This document shows, piece after piece, positions 8,087-16,512 of a stretch of DNA of 64,000 bases. This DNA is from Pseudosulfitobacter pseudonitzschiae (GTDB taxonomy: Bacteria > Pseudomonadota > Alphaproteobacteria > Rhodobacterales > Rhodobacteraceae), in assembly GCF_002222635.1 (NCBI RefSeq), contig NZ_CP022415.1, forward strand, positions 310,001 to 374,000, given 5' to 3'. The notes below the pieces were generated by a model. That model was not told where the DNA came from and made no database searches. It saw nothing but the letters and a program-made list of their open reading frames with translations. The position numbers and the translations under genes are program-made. The first letter of the stretch is position 1; every line of letters starts with the position of its first letter.

Positions 8087-9247
8087 TCAGGCAGGGGGAT
8101 CGAGGGCAAAATGGGCCTGAAACGGTGCAATGCCACTGCCCGTGGCCCGCGCGGTAACCCCTGCGGTGCCCGATCCGATGGTCATCTGTGCCAACCCGCG
8201 CAGGTCCAGCCGTCGGGTGGCCTGTTGTACCGCCGCAAGCAATTGCGCCTTGAGCGGGACGGACAGGCTGGTGTCGATCAGGATGGCTTGTGGATGCAAC
8301 AGCGCTTGTGCGTTGACACACGCCGTGGCGATGGTGCTGGCAGCGTCAGCCAGCCAACTGTCGAATATTGCCTGCGTTGGGGCGTCAAGCGGGGCACCGT
8401 TGTAATAGGCACTTGTTGATAGGCCCACGGTTGTTGTGCGCGATTCAAGGTGGTGCAGTGACGCCGTGTCGATCATCTGCTGTGTGTCCCCCGATGCTGC
8501 CCGCTCTGCAGGCATCGATCCGATCGCTCCTGCATGTCCCTCGCCTGAAAACAGCCGTCCCCCCAAGGCGATGCCGCCGCCGATGAATGTGCCGACATAG
8601 ATATAGACAAAACTGGCATAGGTATTCGGGTTGCCGGTTTTCAACTCGGCCAGACATGCGGCGGCAGCGTCGTTCAGGGCAGTGACAGGCACGGCAAACT
8701 GCGCCGCAATTCCGCCCCGCAGATCGGTGTCGCGCCAGTCGGCCATCGTGCCGGTGGGGGCGCCGATGGTGTCTTCCCAATCGGCCAGTGCGTCGGGCAA
8801 GGCCAGCCCGATCCCGACAAAGCGGGTGCGTTGGGTGGGGGTCAGATGGTCCAACAGGGTGGCGATGGTGTCATTGATCCTGCCACGCAGGTCCGCCACC
8901 TGCGGAAAGTCATAGCGGTGGATCACACGTTCCAGAATGCGGTAATCGAACGACATGCTGACGACCTCCAGCGATCGCCGCCCGAGTTTGACACCGATGG
9001 ATGTCGCGCCGTCGGGGTTCAGTCGGTAGGGTGTGGATGGTTGTCCGACACGTCCGCGCACGGCCTTGCCCGCCTGCAAGAGCCCCTCGGAAACCAGCCG
9101 GTTCACAATCACCGTGGACGACTGCGCAGAAAGGCCGGATGCGCGGGTCAGGTCGGCCTTGCTCATGCTTCCGGCGGCGCGGATCAGGTGCAGGAAAAGC
9201 CGGTCGTTGTGGGGTTTCAGCACGCCTGTGGCTGTGTCGGTCGTCAT
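8087..9247 (-). CDS. ROK-family transcriptional regulator
   Basis: 386 residues counted from the ATG at 9247, which has AGAGGG five bases upstream; a TTG 30 bases earlier is possible but has no ribosome site. An N-terminal winged helix (SMSKADLTRASGLSAQSSTV, about 27-46) precedes an actin-like ROK domain with IGGGIALGGRLFSGEGHAG near residue 230. The CxCGxxGC zinc motif of sugar kinases is absent, as in several regulatory ROK proteins. It is divergent from a PfkB sugar kinase and a transaldolase across a 35-bp perfect palindrome, so it probably represses or activates that pair in response to a sugar such as fructose (inference). Confidence 0.85.
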   Translation of the reverse strand: MTTDTATGVLKPHNDRLFLHLIRAAGSMSKADLTRASGLSAQSSTVIVNRLVSEGLLQAGKAVRGRVGQPSTPYRLNPDGATSIGVKLGRRSLEVVSMSFDYRILERVIHRYDFPQVADLRGRINDTIATLLDHLTPTQRTRFVGIGLALPDALADWEDTIGAPTGTMADWRDTDLRGGIAAQFAVPVTALNDAAAACLAELKTGNPNTYASFVYIYVGTFIGGGIALGGRLFSGEGHAGAIGSMPAERAASGDTQQMIDTASLHHLESRTTTVGLSTSAYYNGAPLDAPTQAIFDSWLADAASTIATACVNAQALLHPQAILIDTSLSVPLKAQLLAAVQQATRRLDLRGLAQMTIGSGTAGVTARATGSGIAPFQAHFALDPPA

Positions 9248-9296
9248 CGGGCCCTCTGGTGTTGTTTGGGGCAGCAAGCCAAATGGATTCGATCAA

Positions 9297-9331
9297 GTCA
9301 ATAATTAAATCAAATTGATTTAATTATTGAC
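9297..9331. promoter_or_regulatory. 35-bp perfect palindrome, candidate ROK operator
   Basis: Two 17-base arms, starting GTCAATAATTAAATCAA on the left, are exact reverse complements about one central base. The palindrome is AT-rich and lies between the divergent ROK regulator (start 9247) and the kinase gene (start 9391). Nothing else in the interval is structured. Length and symmetry fit a regulator-binding site serving both promoters; binding by the ROK protein is inferred. Confidence 0.75.
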
Positions 9332-9390
9332 ATCAGAGGCGATTTGACCGCTTTTCAGGCCAGATGACCGCCCGAGGGAGGAGGCCGCAA

Positions 9391-10353
9391 ATGCCAACCA
9401 AAGCCGTGATCGCCATTGGCGGCGAAAACCTGATTGATTTTGTCCAGACCGGAGAGGAAGACGGCGCACCGTTGTTCGACACCAACCCCGGTGGTTCGCC
9501 TTTCAACGTGGCGGTCGGACTGGCGCGGCAAGGGGTTGAGACACATTACGTCACACCCATTTCCGACGATGATCTGGGCTCAGGGCTGGCAGAGCGGCTG
9601 ATCGCTTCGGGAGCGATCATCGCAGCACCACGCAGGCCCGAGCCGACATCCCGCGCAGTGGTGATGTTGGAGCAGGGGATACCCACCTATGCCTTTCACC
9701 GCGATGGCACCGCCGAGCGTCAGGTGACATCCGACAGCCTCTGGCAGAGCATTCCTGCGGGGGTAACGGCGCTGCACTGCGGATCGCTGGCACTGGCAGA
9801 CGGGGCGGATGCAGATGCTTGGGTAGAGGTGCTGGCCGAAGCGTCGGCGCGGGGAATGTTCGTGTCGTTCGATCCCAATGTCCGCGCCTCGTTGATCCAC
9901 GACCGCGCTGCCTATCTGGCACGCGTGGCGCGTGTGATGCAGGTGTCGAACCTGCTAAAGCTGAGCGACGAGGATCTGGGCTGGCTTTATCCCGACATGC
10001 CCGAAGAGGACGCAATCGAAACCCTGCGTGCAGCGACCACTGCCGGTCTGGTGGTGCTGACGCGCGGGCCGAAAGATGCGACCGCCTTTGCCAAATCCGC
10101 CAAATGCACGGTGCCTGCGCCCCATGTCACACGGCTGGTCGATACAGTGGGCGCAGGCGATACCTTTATGGCGACGGTGCTGGCGACACTAGCGGGGCGC
10201 GATGCGCTGTCGGCTGATGCCTTGGATGGCTTGGACAAGGACAGCTTGCGGGTCTTGCTGATGCGCGCAGGGCAGGCGGCGGCGCTGAATTGCGAGCAGT
10301 CCGGCTGTAACCCGCCATCGCGATCGGCTATTGACGCGGCATTGGCTGGCTGA
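9391..10353 (+). CDS. PfkB-family sugar kinase (fructokinase-like)
   Basis: 320 residues starting at MPTKAVIAIGGENLIDF, with GAGGGAGGAGG just upstream; an ATG 27 bases earlier overlaps that ribosome site and is rejected. The N-terminal substrate region contains NPGGSPFNVAVGLARQG (ribokinase signature 1, about residues 35-51). The C-terminal DTVGAGDTFMATVL (about 252-265) holds the catalytic Asp and the anion hole of signature 2. It phosphorylates a free sugar with ATP. A transaldolase follows 12 bases later, and the divergent ROK regulator suggests sugar-induced expression. Confidence 0.88.
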   Translation: MPTKAVIAIGGENLIDFVQTGEEDGAPLFDTNPGGSPFNVAVGLARQGVETHYVTPISDDDLGSGLAERLIASGAIIAAPRRPEPTSRAVVMLEQGIPTYAFHRDGTAERQVTSDSLWQSIPAGVTALHCGSLALADGADADAWVEVLAEASARGMFVSFDPNVRASLIHDRAAYLARVARVMQVSNLLKLSDEDLGWLYPDMPEEDAIETLRAATTAGLVVLTRGPKDATAFAKSAKCTVPAPHVTRLVDTVGAGDTFMATVLATLAGRDALSADALDGLDKDSLRVLLMRAGQAAALNCEQSGCNPPSRSAIDAALAG

Positions 10354-10365
10354 GGATTTGCCCGA

Positions 10366-11025
10366 ATGGCGCTTTATCTCGACACTGCGGACCTGAACGC
10401 GTGGGATGCGCTGATGCCTACGGGTTTGTTCCACGGCATCACCACCAACCCGCTGCTGGCGGCGCGTGCGGGGCTGGATTACCCCGCGATTGACTGGGCG
10501 CAGATTGCCACCCGCGCCCGCGATCTGGGCGCGAAAGAATTGCACGCGCAGGTATATGGTCCGGTGGAAAGCTACATCGACTGGGCGGGCCGTCTCTATG
10601 ATGCGGGCCGGATGGCAGGGATCGAAACGGTGGTGAAAATACCGCTGGTCGAACCGGCGGTGCGGGTGACGGGGGCGATCCGTGCCTTGGGCGGGCGTGT
10701 TCTGATGACGGCCTGCTATGATCCGAAACAGATGTTTGTGGCCAATGCGCTGGGCGCCGATTTTATTGCGCCCTATTTCGGGCGCATGGATGCGGCGGGC
10801 ATGGACGCCTATGGTGCGCTGGCCCAGATGAAGGCGATACAAGGCACGGGTGAAAAACGCTGTACAATCCTTGTGGCCTCGCTGCGGTCGCCGGAACAGA
10901 TGGTGCAACTGGCCGCCGAAGGGCAGGACACTTTTACCATCAGCCCCGCCGTGGCACAGGCGCTGCTGGACGATGCCAACAGCGCCGCCGCCTACGCCGA
11001 GTTCGAGGCGACCGTCGCGGGCTGA
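10366..11025 (+). CDS. Transaldolase / fructose-6-phosphate aldolase-like protein
   Basis: 219 residues, the length of the small FSA-type transaldolases (TalB-type are over 300). It begins with LYLDTADLNAW and continues with GITTNPLLAARAG (about 25-37), typical for the family. The Schiff-base Lys is expected in ETVVKIPL (about 85-92). The gene is 12 bases downstream of the PfkB kinase, so kinase and aldolase probably act in one sugar-phosphate route. Its 3' end overlaps the convergent flavin monooxygenase gene by 34 bases. Confidence 0.85.
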   Translation: MALYLDTADLNAWDALMPTGLFHGITTNPLLAARAGLDYPAIDWAQIATRARDLGAKELHAQVYGPVESYIDWAGRLYDAGRMAGIETVVKIPLVEPAVRVTGAIRALGGRVLMTACYDPKQMFVANALGADFIAPYFGRMDAAGMDAYGALAQMKAIQGTGEKRCTILVASLRSPEQMVQLAAEGQDTFTISPAVAQALLDDANSAAAYAEFEATVAG

Positions 11026-12302
11026 TCCGGAACCTTGGCATCCTTGGCCAATGTTGGCGGCGCGGTATTCAGGGTTTCAATCGCAAAACCTGCGGCGGCT
11101 TTGTACTTGGCCATGAACTCCTGCCGCTCGGAGGGCGGGATCACAGCGTCGATGTCGTCATATTCACCGTCAGAGCGTTCGTTCAGCATGTTCAGCAAGC
11201 CAAATGGACCAGCCCCGCGATTGCGCAGGATCAATTCGGAGATCGGGGCGCAAAGTTGTGCGTCATATGCCGCCAGTGCCTGTGCGGTTACGCCATGCGC
11301 AACAAATGCAGCGCCCAGTGCGCGCGCGTCGATCACAGCCTGACTCGCGCCGTTCGAACCGGTGGGATACATCGCGTGCGCCGCATCCCCCATCAGCGCG
11401 ACAGGGCCATCAACCCAAGTGGACACCGGATCGCGGTCGATCATCGGGTTTTCATAGGCGCTGTCCGAACCACGGATCAGTGCGGGCACGTCCAGCCAAT
11501 CATACACCCAATCGTCGAAATGGTGGATGAAATCGTCAATCGGCACCTCGCGAAACCAGCCGATGTCGGCGCGGTCCGCCGGATCGTCCTTCGTGACCTC
11601 GGCAATCCAGTTGATCAGGGCAAGTCCGGTTTCGGGATCGGGGTGCGAGATCGGATAGATCACCATGCGTTGACGGTGCGTTCCCAGACCCACAAAGGAC
11701 GATCCGGTGCGGATGGGTTTGGCCAGCGTCGTGCCACGCCACATCACAGCGCCACCCCAGTGGATGGGTGGCTGGTCGGGGTGCATTTGCGCACGCACGC
11801 GGCTGTGGATGCCATCGGCTCCGATCAGCAGGGTGCCATCCTCTTGCGAAGTGCTGCCGTCTGCGTGTTCGACAAATGCGGCTACGGCGCCGTTGGCTTG
11901 CGTTTCGTATCCCGTAACCTTTGCGCCCAGCCTGATCACATTGTTGCCCGCGCGGTCACGCAAGACCCGTGCCAACAGCATGTGAAACGCGCCCCGATGC
12001 ATGGCGTATTGCGGCCAGTGATAACCTGCTTCAAGCCCGCGCACTTCGGCATAGATGTCCTGACCGTTCAGCCCGACCATCGCCCATTCGCGGGCGGGCA
12101 CGCCGACGCTGTCCAGTTCATCCGCCGTCAGTCCCATATCGAAAAGCTCGCGCACCGCGTTGGGCTGTATGTTGATGCCAACCCCCAAGGGCCGCAGGCT
12201 GCGCACGCTTTCGAACACCGTACAGTCCACACCGATCTGGTGCAGCGTCAGCGCCAGTGACAGCCCGCCGATGCCGCCGCCTGCAATCAGAACGCGGGTC
12301 AA
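10992..12302 (-). CDS. FAD-dependent monooxygenase (aromatic hydroxylase type)
   Basis: 436 residues of the UbiH/salicylate-hydroxylase group. The N-terminal dinucleotide motif is IAGGGIGGLSLALTLHQIGV (about 5-24), the middle motif LLIGADGIHSRVR (about 160) is the DG box, and ALMGDAAHAMYPTGSNG (about 308) is the GD motif that binds FAD ribityl. It would hydroxylate a ring using NAD(P)H and O2. Its ATG overlaps the stop of the upstream P450 gene (ATGA), so the two oxygenases are translationally coupled, and an amidohydrolase precedes them. The exact aromatic substrate is not predictable. Confidence 0.87.
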   Translation of the reverse strand: MTRVLIAGGGIGGLSLALTLHQIGVDCTVFESVRSLRPLGVGINIQPNAVRELFDMGLTADELDSVGVPAREWAMVGLNGQDIYAEVRGLEAGYHWPQYAMHRGAFHMLLARVLRDRAGNNVIRLGAKVTGYETQANGAVAAFVEHADGSTSQEDGTLLIGADGIHSRVRAQMHPDQPPIHWGGAVMWRGTTLAKPIRTGSSFVGLGTHRQRMVIYPISHPDPETGLALINWIAEVTKDDPADRADIGWFREVPIDDFIHHFDDWVYDWLDVPALIRGSDSAYENPMIDRDPVSTWVDGPVALMGDAAHAMYPTGSNGASQAVIDARALGAAFVAHGVTAQALAAYDAQLCAPISELILRNRGAGPFGLLNMLNERSDGEYDDIDAVIPPSERQEFMAKYKAAAGFAIETLNTAPPTLAKDAKVPDQPATVASNSA

Positions 12303-13486
12303 TTCAGCAGTACCGGAATTTGCACCGGACCGCGAAAGCCGAAGCCGCGCCAGATCACATCGTTGATGTCGGGAATGCTCATGTCGGGAAAGCGGTCAAA
12401 CAGCAGTGGCAGCATCACCTGGCCCACCGCGCGACGCGCCACATGGGTGCCTTGGCAAAAATGCGGGCCGTTGCCAAAGGCTTGATGCTGGTTCTTGTCA
12501 CGGTACACAATGAAATCCTCGCCGTTTTCGTACAGATCCTCGTCGCGGCATGCACTGGCCTGTATGGTCATGACCGTGTCGCCCTTGGGGATGTGATAGC
12601 CGCGAATTTCCGTGTCTTCCAGCACCAGTCGGGCCGAGGCCTGAATTGGTGCAACCCAACGCACACCTTCTTCAAAGGCTTTGTCCCAATCCGCGTTGCG
12701 TTTGACCTCTTCCAGCTGGTCGGGGTTGGTCAGCAGGCCGTAAATGATGGTGTTCAGCGCATCACGCGGCTCATTGATGCCGCCACCGATGGCGATTTTG
12801 ATGTTGGAGTATATCTGACTGGTTTCGATCGGGTCATCGGCGTTCAGCATGACCGAAAGCGCAGAGTTGTTCGGGTTGGCGCGGTGGCGGTCCTGAAGCA
12901 GGTCCATAAGTGCGTTCATCTCAATATTGGCATGGTCCGAGATGGCAAAAATATCTTCCTTCCAGCCGAAGTTGCCAGCGCCCGTGATTAATGCCTGTGA
13001 CCAGTATTGCATCTGGTCATCCGTGGCCCCGTCCGGTCCGTCCAGACCCAGCAGCACGGCAAGCCCGCGCGCGGCATAGGGACCGGCGAGCGCGGGAAAC
13101 AGATCGACAACCTCGCCGCGTGGCAGGCGGGCGACATATTCTTCGGCGATCTGTTGATAGCGCGGCATCCAGTCGTTCATGATCACTTTGGGCGCAAAGG
13201 CAGGCGCCATCGCCATCCGCTCGCGCTTGTGTGCTTCGCCATCCTTGCGCATCAACGTATGCGCCTGAAAGGCCCGCTTCATCGGTGTATTGGGATCGTT
13301 CGAACTGAAAATCTCGGGGGTGTCTTTGACGTATTTGGTGTCTTCGGCTTTGGTCAGCAGGGTGCGGCCGACGGATTTTACGCGCAGCACCGGCGTTTCA
13401 GTACGCAGGCGGCGGTAGATGGGGTAAGGATCGCGATCTAGCTGCTCCAGCGTGATCGTCTCGTCCAGAGGCGCAAGGGTGCTCAT
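12299..13486 (-). CDS. Cytochrome P450 with atypical I-helix (possibly CYP255/GcoA-like)
   Basis: 395 residues. The heme loop is FGNGPHFCQG (about 336-345) and the ExxR of helix K is EGVR (about 277). The I-helix reads GGGINEPRDAL (near 236), lacking the usual (A/G)GxD/ETT acid-alcohol pair. From memory, the aryl-O-demethylase GcoA (CYP255A) has a similar QEP segment and a comparable GFRGP C-terminal motif; here it is GFGFRGPVQIPV. That makes an aromatic O-demethylase a reasonable guess, not a proven one. A GcoB-type reductase is not adjacent. The gene is coupled to the flavin monooxygenase and lies 107 bases after the amidohydrolase. Confidence 0.85.
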   Translation of the reverse strand: MSTLAPLDETITLEQLDRDPYPIYRRLRTETPVLRVKSVGRTLLTKAEDTKYVKDTPEIFSSNDPNTPMKRAFQAHTLMRKDGEAHKRERMAMAPAFAPKVIMNDWMPRYQQIAEEYVARLPRGEVVDLFPALAGPYAARGLAVLLGLDGPDGATDDQMQYWSQALITGAGNFGWKEDIFAISDHANIEMNALMDLLQDRHRANPNNSALSVMLNADDPIETSQIYSNIKIAIGGGINEPRDALNTIIYGLLTNPDQLEEVKRNADWDKAFEEGVRWVAPIQASARLVLEDTEIRGYHIPKGDTVMTIQASACRDEDLYENGEDFIVYRDKNQHQAFGNGPHFCQGTHVARRAVGQVMLPLLFDRFPDMSIPDINDVIWRGFGFRGPVQIPVLLN

Positions 13487-13593
13487 GTGGCAAGCCCCCG
13501 TGATGGTCGTGCATCATATGTCATCGGCATTGTCGGTTTCCTCCCAGAACCAATGTTGTACCGGCGCGGATTGCCTGCACCGGCAAGGATCTG

Positions 13594-14481
13594 TCACACG
13601 GTTTCACCCAGCAGGCGCAGTGCGTTTTCTTTCAGGATCAGCGGGCGCACTTCGTCTTTGAACGGGGCCGCCTCGAAATCTGCCAGCCAGCGGTCAGGTG
13701 TAATAGCAGGCCAGTCCGAACCGAACAGCATCTTTTTTTTCAGGATCGAGTTGGCATAGCGGATGAATGTTTCGGGGAAGTATTTGGGTGACCAGCCGGA
13801 CATGTCATAATAGACGTTGGGCTTGTGCTGGGCGACGGCCAGACCTTCTTCGGTCCAGGGGAACGACGGGTGTGCCAGAATGATCTTCATGTCGGGGAAA
13901 TCCACCGCCACGTCGTCCAGATACATCGGGTTGGAATACTTCAGACGCATCCCCATCCCGCCGCGCATGCCTGATCCGACACCGGTCTGTCCGGTGTGGA
14001 ACAGGGTGATCACACCCTCTTCGGCACAGGCCTCGAGCACGGTGTAGCAGGCCTCGCGGTCGTTGGGATAAAAGCCTTGCATGGTCGGGTGAAACTTGAA
14101 CCCGCGTACACCAAAATCGCGCACCAGCCGGCGCACTTCCCGCGCGCCGGCCTTGCCCTTGTGCGGATCGACCGAGGCGAAGGGGATCAGGATGTCGTCA
14201 TTTTCTGCGCAGATGCCTGCAACTTCTTCATTGGAATAACGGCGAAAGCCTGTCTCGCGCTCGGCGTCCACGGGAAAGATCACCGCGGCGATGTTCAGGT
14301 TGCGGTAATAGGCGGCTGTATCCTGCACCGTGGGCAACATGCCTTTGGCACCCGCCGGATTCTTGAAATAGGCGGCCATGCCAGCCTGAAATTCGTTATA
14401 ACCATCATCACGGTGGTCGCAGCATGGCTCTTCAGCGTGCGTATGAAAGTCGATCGCGCGAACGGATGCAAAATCTACCAA
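13594..14481 (-). CDS. Amidohydrolase-2 (ACMSD-like) family metal hydrolase/decarboxylase
   Basis: 295 residues; the start is a TTG with AGGGAGG nine bases upstream. Metal ligands are visible: HTH in IDFHTHAEEP (about 11-20), His in GFKFHPTMQG (about 130), His in LFHTGQTG (about 155), His in ILAHPSFPW (about 200), and Asp in LFGSDWP (about 257). This TIM-barrel family includes ACMSD, gamma-resorcylate decarboxylase and lactone or ring-fission-product hydrolases. As first gene of the unit with a P450 and an aromatic hydroxylase, it may decarboxylate or hydrolyse an aromatic or ring-opened intermediate (inference). Confidence 0.82.
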   Translation of the reverse strand: MVDFASVRAIDFHTHAEEPCCDHRDDGYNEFQAGMAAYFKNPAGAKGMLPTVQDTAAYYRNLNIAAVIFPVDAERETGFRRYSNEEVAGICAENDDILIPFASVDPHKGKAGAREVRRLVRDFGVRGFKFHPTMQGFYPNDREACYTVLEACAEEGVITLFHTGQTGVGSGMRGGMGMRLKYSNPMYLDDVAVDFPDMKIILAHPSFPWTEEGLAVAQHKPNVYYDMSGWSPKYFPETFIRYANSILKKKMLFGSDWPAITPDRWLADFEAAPFKDEVRPLILKENALRLLGETV

Positions 14482-14509
14482 GAATCAATCCTCCCTCGGG
14501 TTTGTCGCA

Positions 14510-14558
14510 AGTGTAACACTAAAAACGCTATGCTGTGTAACAATTACAGTCTATAACA
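14510..14558. promoter_or_regulatory. Divergent control region with repeated TGTAACA-type boxes
   Basis: In the 109-base gap between the divergent amidohydrolase and crotonase units, three directly repeated boxes occur: TGTAACA (14512-14518), TGTAACA (14536-14542) and TATAACA (14552-14558). The first lies inside the palindrome AGTGTAACACT (14510-14520) and the second inside TGTAA-CAA-TTACA (14536-14548). The rest of the gap is AT-rich, unlike the surrounding genes. This looks like a multi-site operator controlling both directions; the binding protein is unknown and differs in motif from the MarR site at 21498. Confidence 0.5.
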
Positions 14559-14590
14559 CTTTTAACATTTTTTACAGGGAGGGGATTCTC

Positions 14591-15379
14591 GTGGCCAGCG
14601 ATACAGCCAAAACAAGCGTGACCCGCATCGAGATCGAAGACGACATCGCGACCATCATCTTTGACCGCCCGGAAAAGCGCAATGCCATGAACGATGCGCT
14701 GGTGGCGGCGTTGGACGACTTTTTTGCCCATCCGCCCGAAGGCGTGCGCGCGGTAATCCTGTATGGTGAGGGCGGGCATTTTTGTTCAGGTCTGGACTTG
14801 TCGGAGCACGAGCATCGCAATCCCGAACAGACAGTATATCATTCGCGCAACTGGCACCGCGTGGCAGACGCCATCGAATATGGCGGCCTGCCGGTGATCG
14901 CGGCGATGACTGGTGCCGTTATTGGCGGCGGGCTGGAAATCGCGACCTCGGCGCATGTACGCATTGCCGAACCATCGGTGCGGTTCCAATTGCCCGAGGG
15001 CCGCCGCGGCATCTTTGTCGGCGGCGGTGCGACTGTTCGTGTGGGCCGGATCATCGGCGCGGACCGTATGCGCGAAATGATGCTGACGGGCCGCAACTAC
15101 GGAGCCGAAGACGGGCTGCGTATGGGGCTGGCGCATTATTCCGTGGGCGAGGGCGAGGCCCTGCCGCTGGCAAAAAAGCTGGCGCGCGAAGTGGCGGATA
15201 ATGCACCCTTCTCGAATTACCTGATGATTCAGGCCATCGGGCGTATTGGCGATATGGCCCGCTCGGACGGTCTGTTCACCGAAAGTCTGGCCGCTGCGAT
15301 GTCGCAGACATCGGCGGGCGCTCAGGAAGGACTGCGAGCATTCTTGGAGAAACGCCCGCCGGATTTCCGCAAGAAATAA
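14591..15379 (+). CDS. Crotonase-family enoyl-CoA hydratase/isomerase
   Basis: 262 residues from GTG, with GGGAGGGG upstream. Crotonase landmarks are RPEKRNAMNDALVAAL (about 22-37), the CoA oxyanion region GHFCSGLDLSEHEH (about 63-76) and TGAVIGGGLEIATSAHVRIA (about 106-125). The place where classical hydratases carry two Glu reads LPEGRRGIFVGGG, with one clear Glu. Given the feruloyl-CoA-synthase-like gene nearby, it may hydrate (or hydrate and cleave) an aryl-propenoyl-CoA, but isomerase or hydrolase roles in the same fold are possible. It is 44 bases upstream of the TRAP transporter genes. Confidence 0.85.
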   Translation: MASDTAKTSVTRIEIEDDIATIIFDRPEKRNAMNDALVAALDDFFAHPPEGVRAVILYGEGGHFCSGLDLSEHEHRNPEQTVYHSRNWHRVADAIEYGGLPVIAAMTGAVIGGGLEIATSAHVRIAEPSVRFQLPEGRRGIFVGGGATVRVGRIIGADRMREMMLTGRNYGAEDGLRMGLAHYSVGEGEALPLAKKLAREVADNAPFSNYLMIQAIGRIGDMARSDGLFTESLAAAMSQTSAGAQEGLRAFLEKRPPDFRKK

Positions 15380-15423
15380 GCCGGTAAAACCGGTAAAACG
15401 ATCATCTTCAGGGAGGAAACAAG

Positions 15424-16452
15424 ATGAACAAACGCACACTAATTATCGGGGCAGCTGCGGCTGTTGCCATGTTGCCGGGACTGGCATTCGCGCAAGAAGT
15501 CACTTTGCGCCTGCACCAGTTTCTACCCCCAGTGGCCACAGTGCCTGCCAAAATTCTCAAGCCTTGGGGCGAAGAAGTGACGGCTGCATCGGATGGCCGC
15601 ATCGTTATCCAGCACTTTGACGCGATGGCATTGGGCGGGCGTCCACCCGAACTGCTGGATCAGGCGCGTGATGGCGTGGTCGATCTGGCGATGACGGTGG
15701 TGGGCTATACCCCCGGACGCTATCCGCGCACCGAGGTGTTCGAACTGCCGTTCATGATGAAAGACCCCATCGGCACCTCGCGTGCCTTTTGGGAAATGGT
15801 CGAGAGCGACTTTCAGCAAAGCGAATATCAGGACGTCAAAGTTCTGGGCGCATGGGTGCACGGGCCCGGTGTGATCCACACCAAGGACCCGATGACCAAG
15901 CTGGAAGACATGCAGGGCAAAACCCTGCGCGGCCCGACCCGTGTGATCAACGAGATGCTGTCCGAACTGGGTGCCACGCCCGTCGGTATGCCGCTGCCCG
16001 CGATCCCCGAGGCGCTGTCCAAGGGCGTCGTAAATGGTACCGTAATCCCGTGGGAAGTGACCCCCTCGATCCGTCTGACAGAACTGGTCAGCAACCATGC
16101 CGAATTCTCGGGCGACGAGGCGTTGTACACCGCCACCATTGTTCTGGTGATGAACCAGGCAAAGTATGACGCGCTGCCCGATGATCTCAAAGCGATCCTG
16201 GACGAGAAATCCGGCGCTGCCCTGTCGACATTCGCCGCCGAGGTGATGTTCGAGTATGACAAGCCCGGTCGTGACATCGCGGTCGAGGCGGGCAACACCA
16301 TCACGTTGCTCGACGAAGCCGAAGTGGCCCGTTGGAAGGATGCGGCACAGCCCGTTATCAATCGCTGGGTTGCCGAGATGGACGGCAAAGGCATCGACGG
16401 TCAGGCTCTGATTGATCAGGCCAAAGGTTTGATCGACCAATACTCCAACTAA
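15424..16452 (+). CDS. TRAP transporter solute-binding protein (DctP type)
   Basis: 342 residues with GGGAGGAAAC before the ATG. A signal peptide ends in LPGLAFA-QEV (about residue 23), so the protein is periplasmic. The mature start LRLHQFLPPVATVPAKIL, the KTLRGPTRVINEML segment (about 160-173, with the Arg that usually salt-bridges a carboxylate) and MPLPAIPEALSKGVVNG (about 184-200) are typical of DctP. It delivers an organic acid to the DctQM permease encoded next. Clustering with an aryl-CoA ligase suggests an aromatic or phenylpropanoid carboxylate. Confidence 0.9.
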   Translation: MNKRTLIIGAAAAVAMLPGLAFAQEVTLRLHQFLPPVATVPAKILKPWGEEVTAASDGRIVIQHFDAMALGGRPPELLDQARDGVVDLAMTVVGYTPGRYPRTEVFELPFMMKDPIGTSRAFWEMVESDFQQSEYQDVKVLGAWVHGPGVIHTKDPMTKLEDMQGKTLRGPTRVINEMLSELGATPVGMPLPAIPEALSKGVVNGTVIPWEVTPSIRLTELVSNHAEFSGDEALYTATIVLVMNQAKYDALPDDLKAILDEKSGAALSTFAAEVMFEYDKPGRDIAVEAGNTITLLDEAEVARWKDAAQPVINRWVAEMDGKGIDGQALIDQAKGLIDQYSN

Positions 16453-16512
16453 GCTCGGGCGCGGCGTGCCCTTGTTCGGGGCACGCCGGTCGCCGCCTGC
16501 GGGGCAGCTTCA

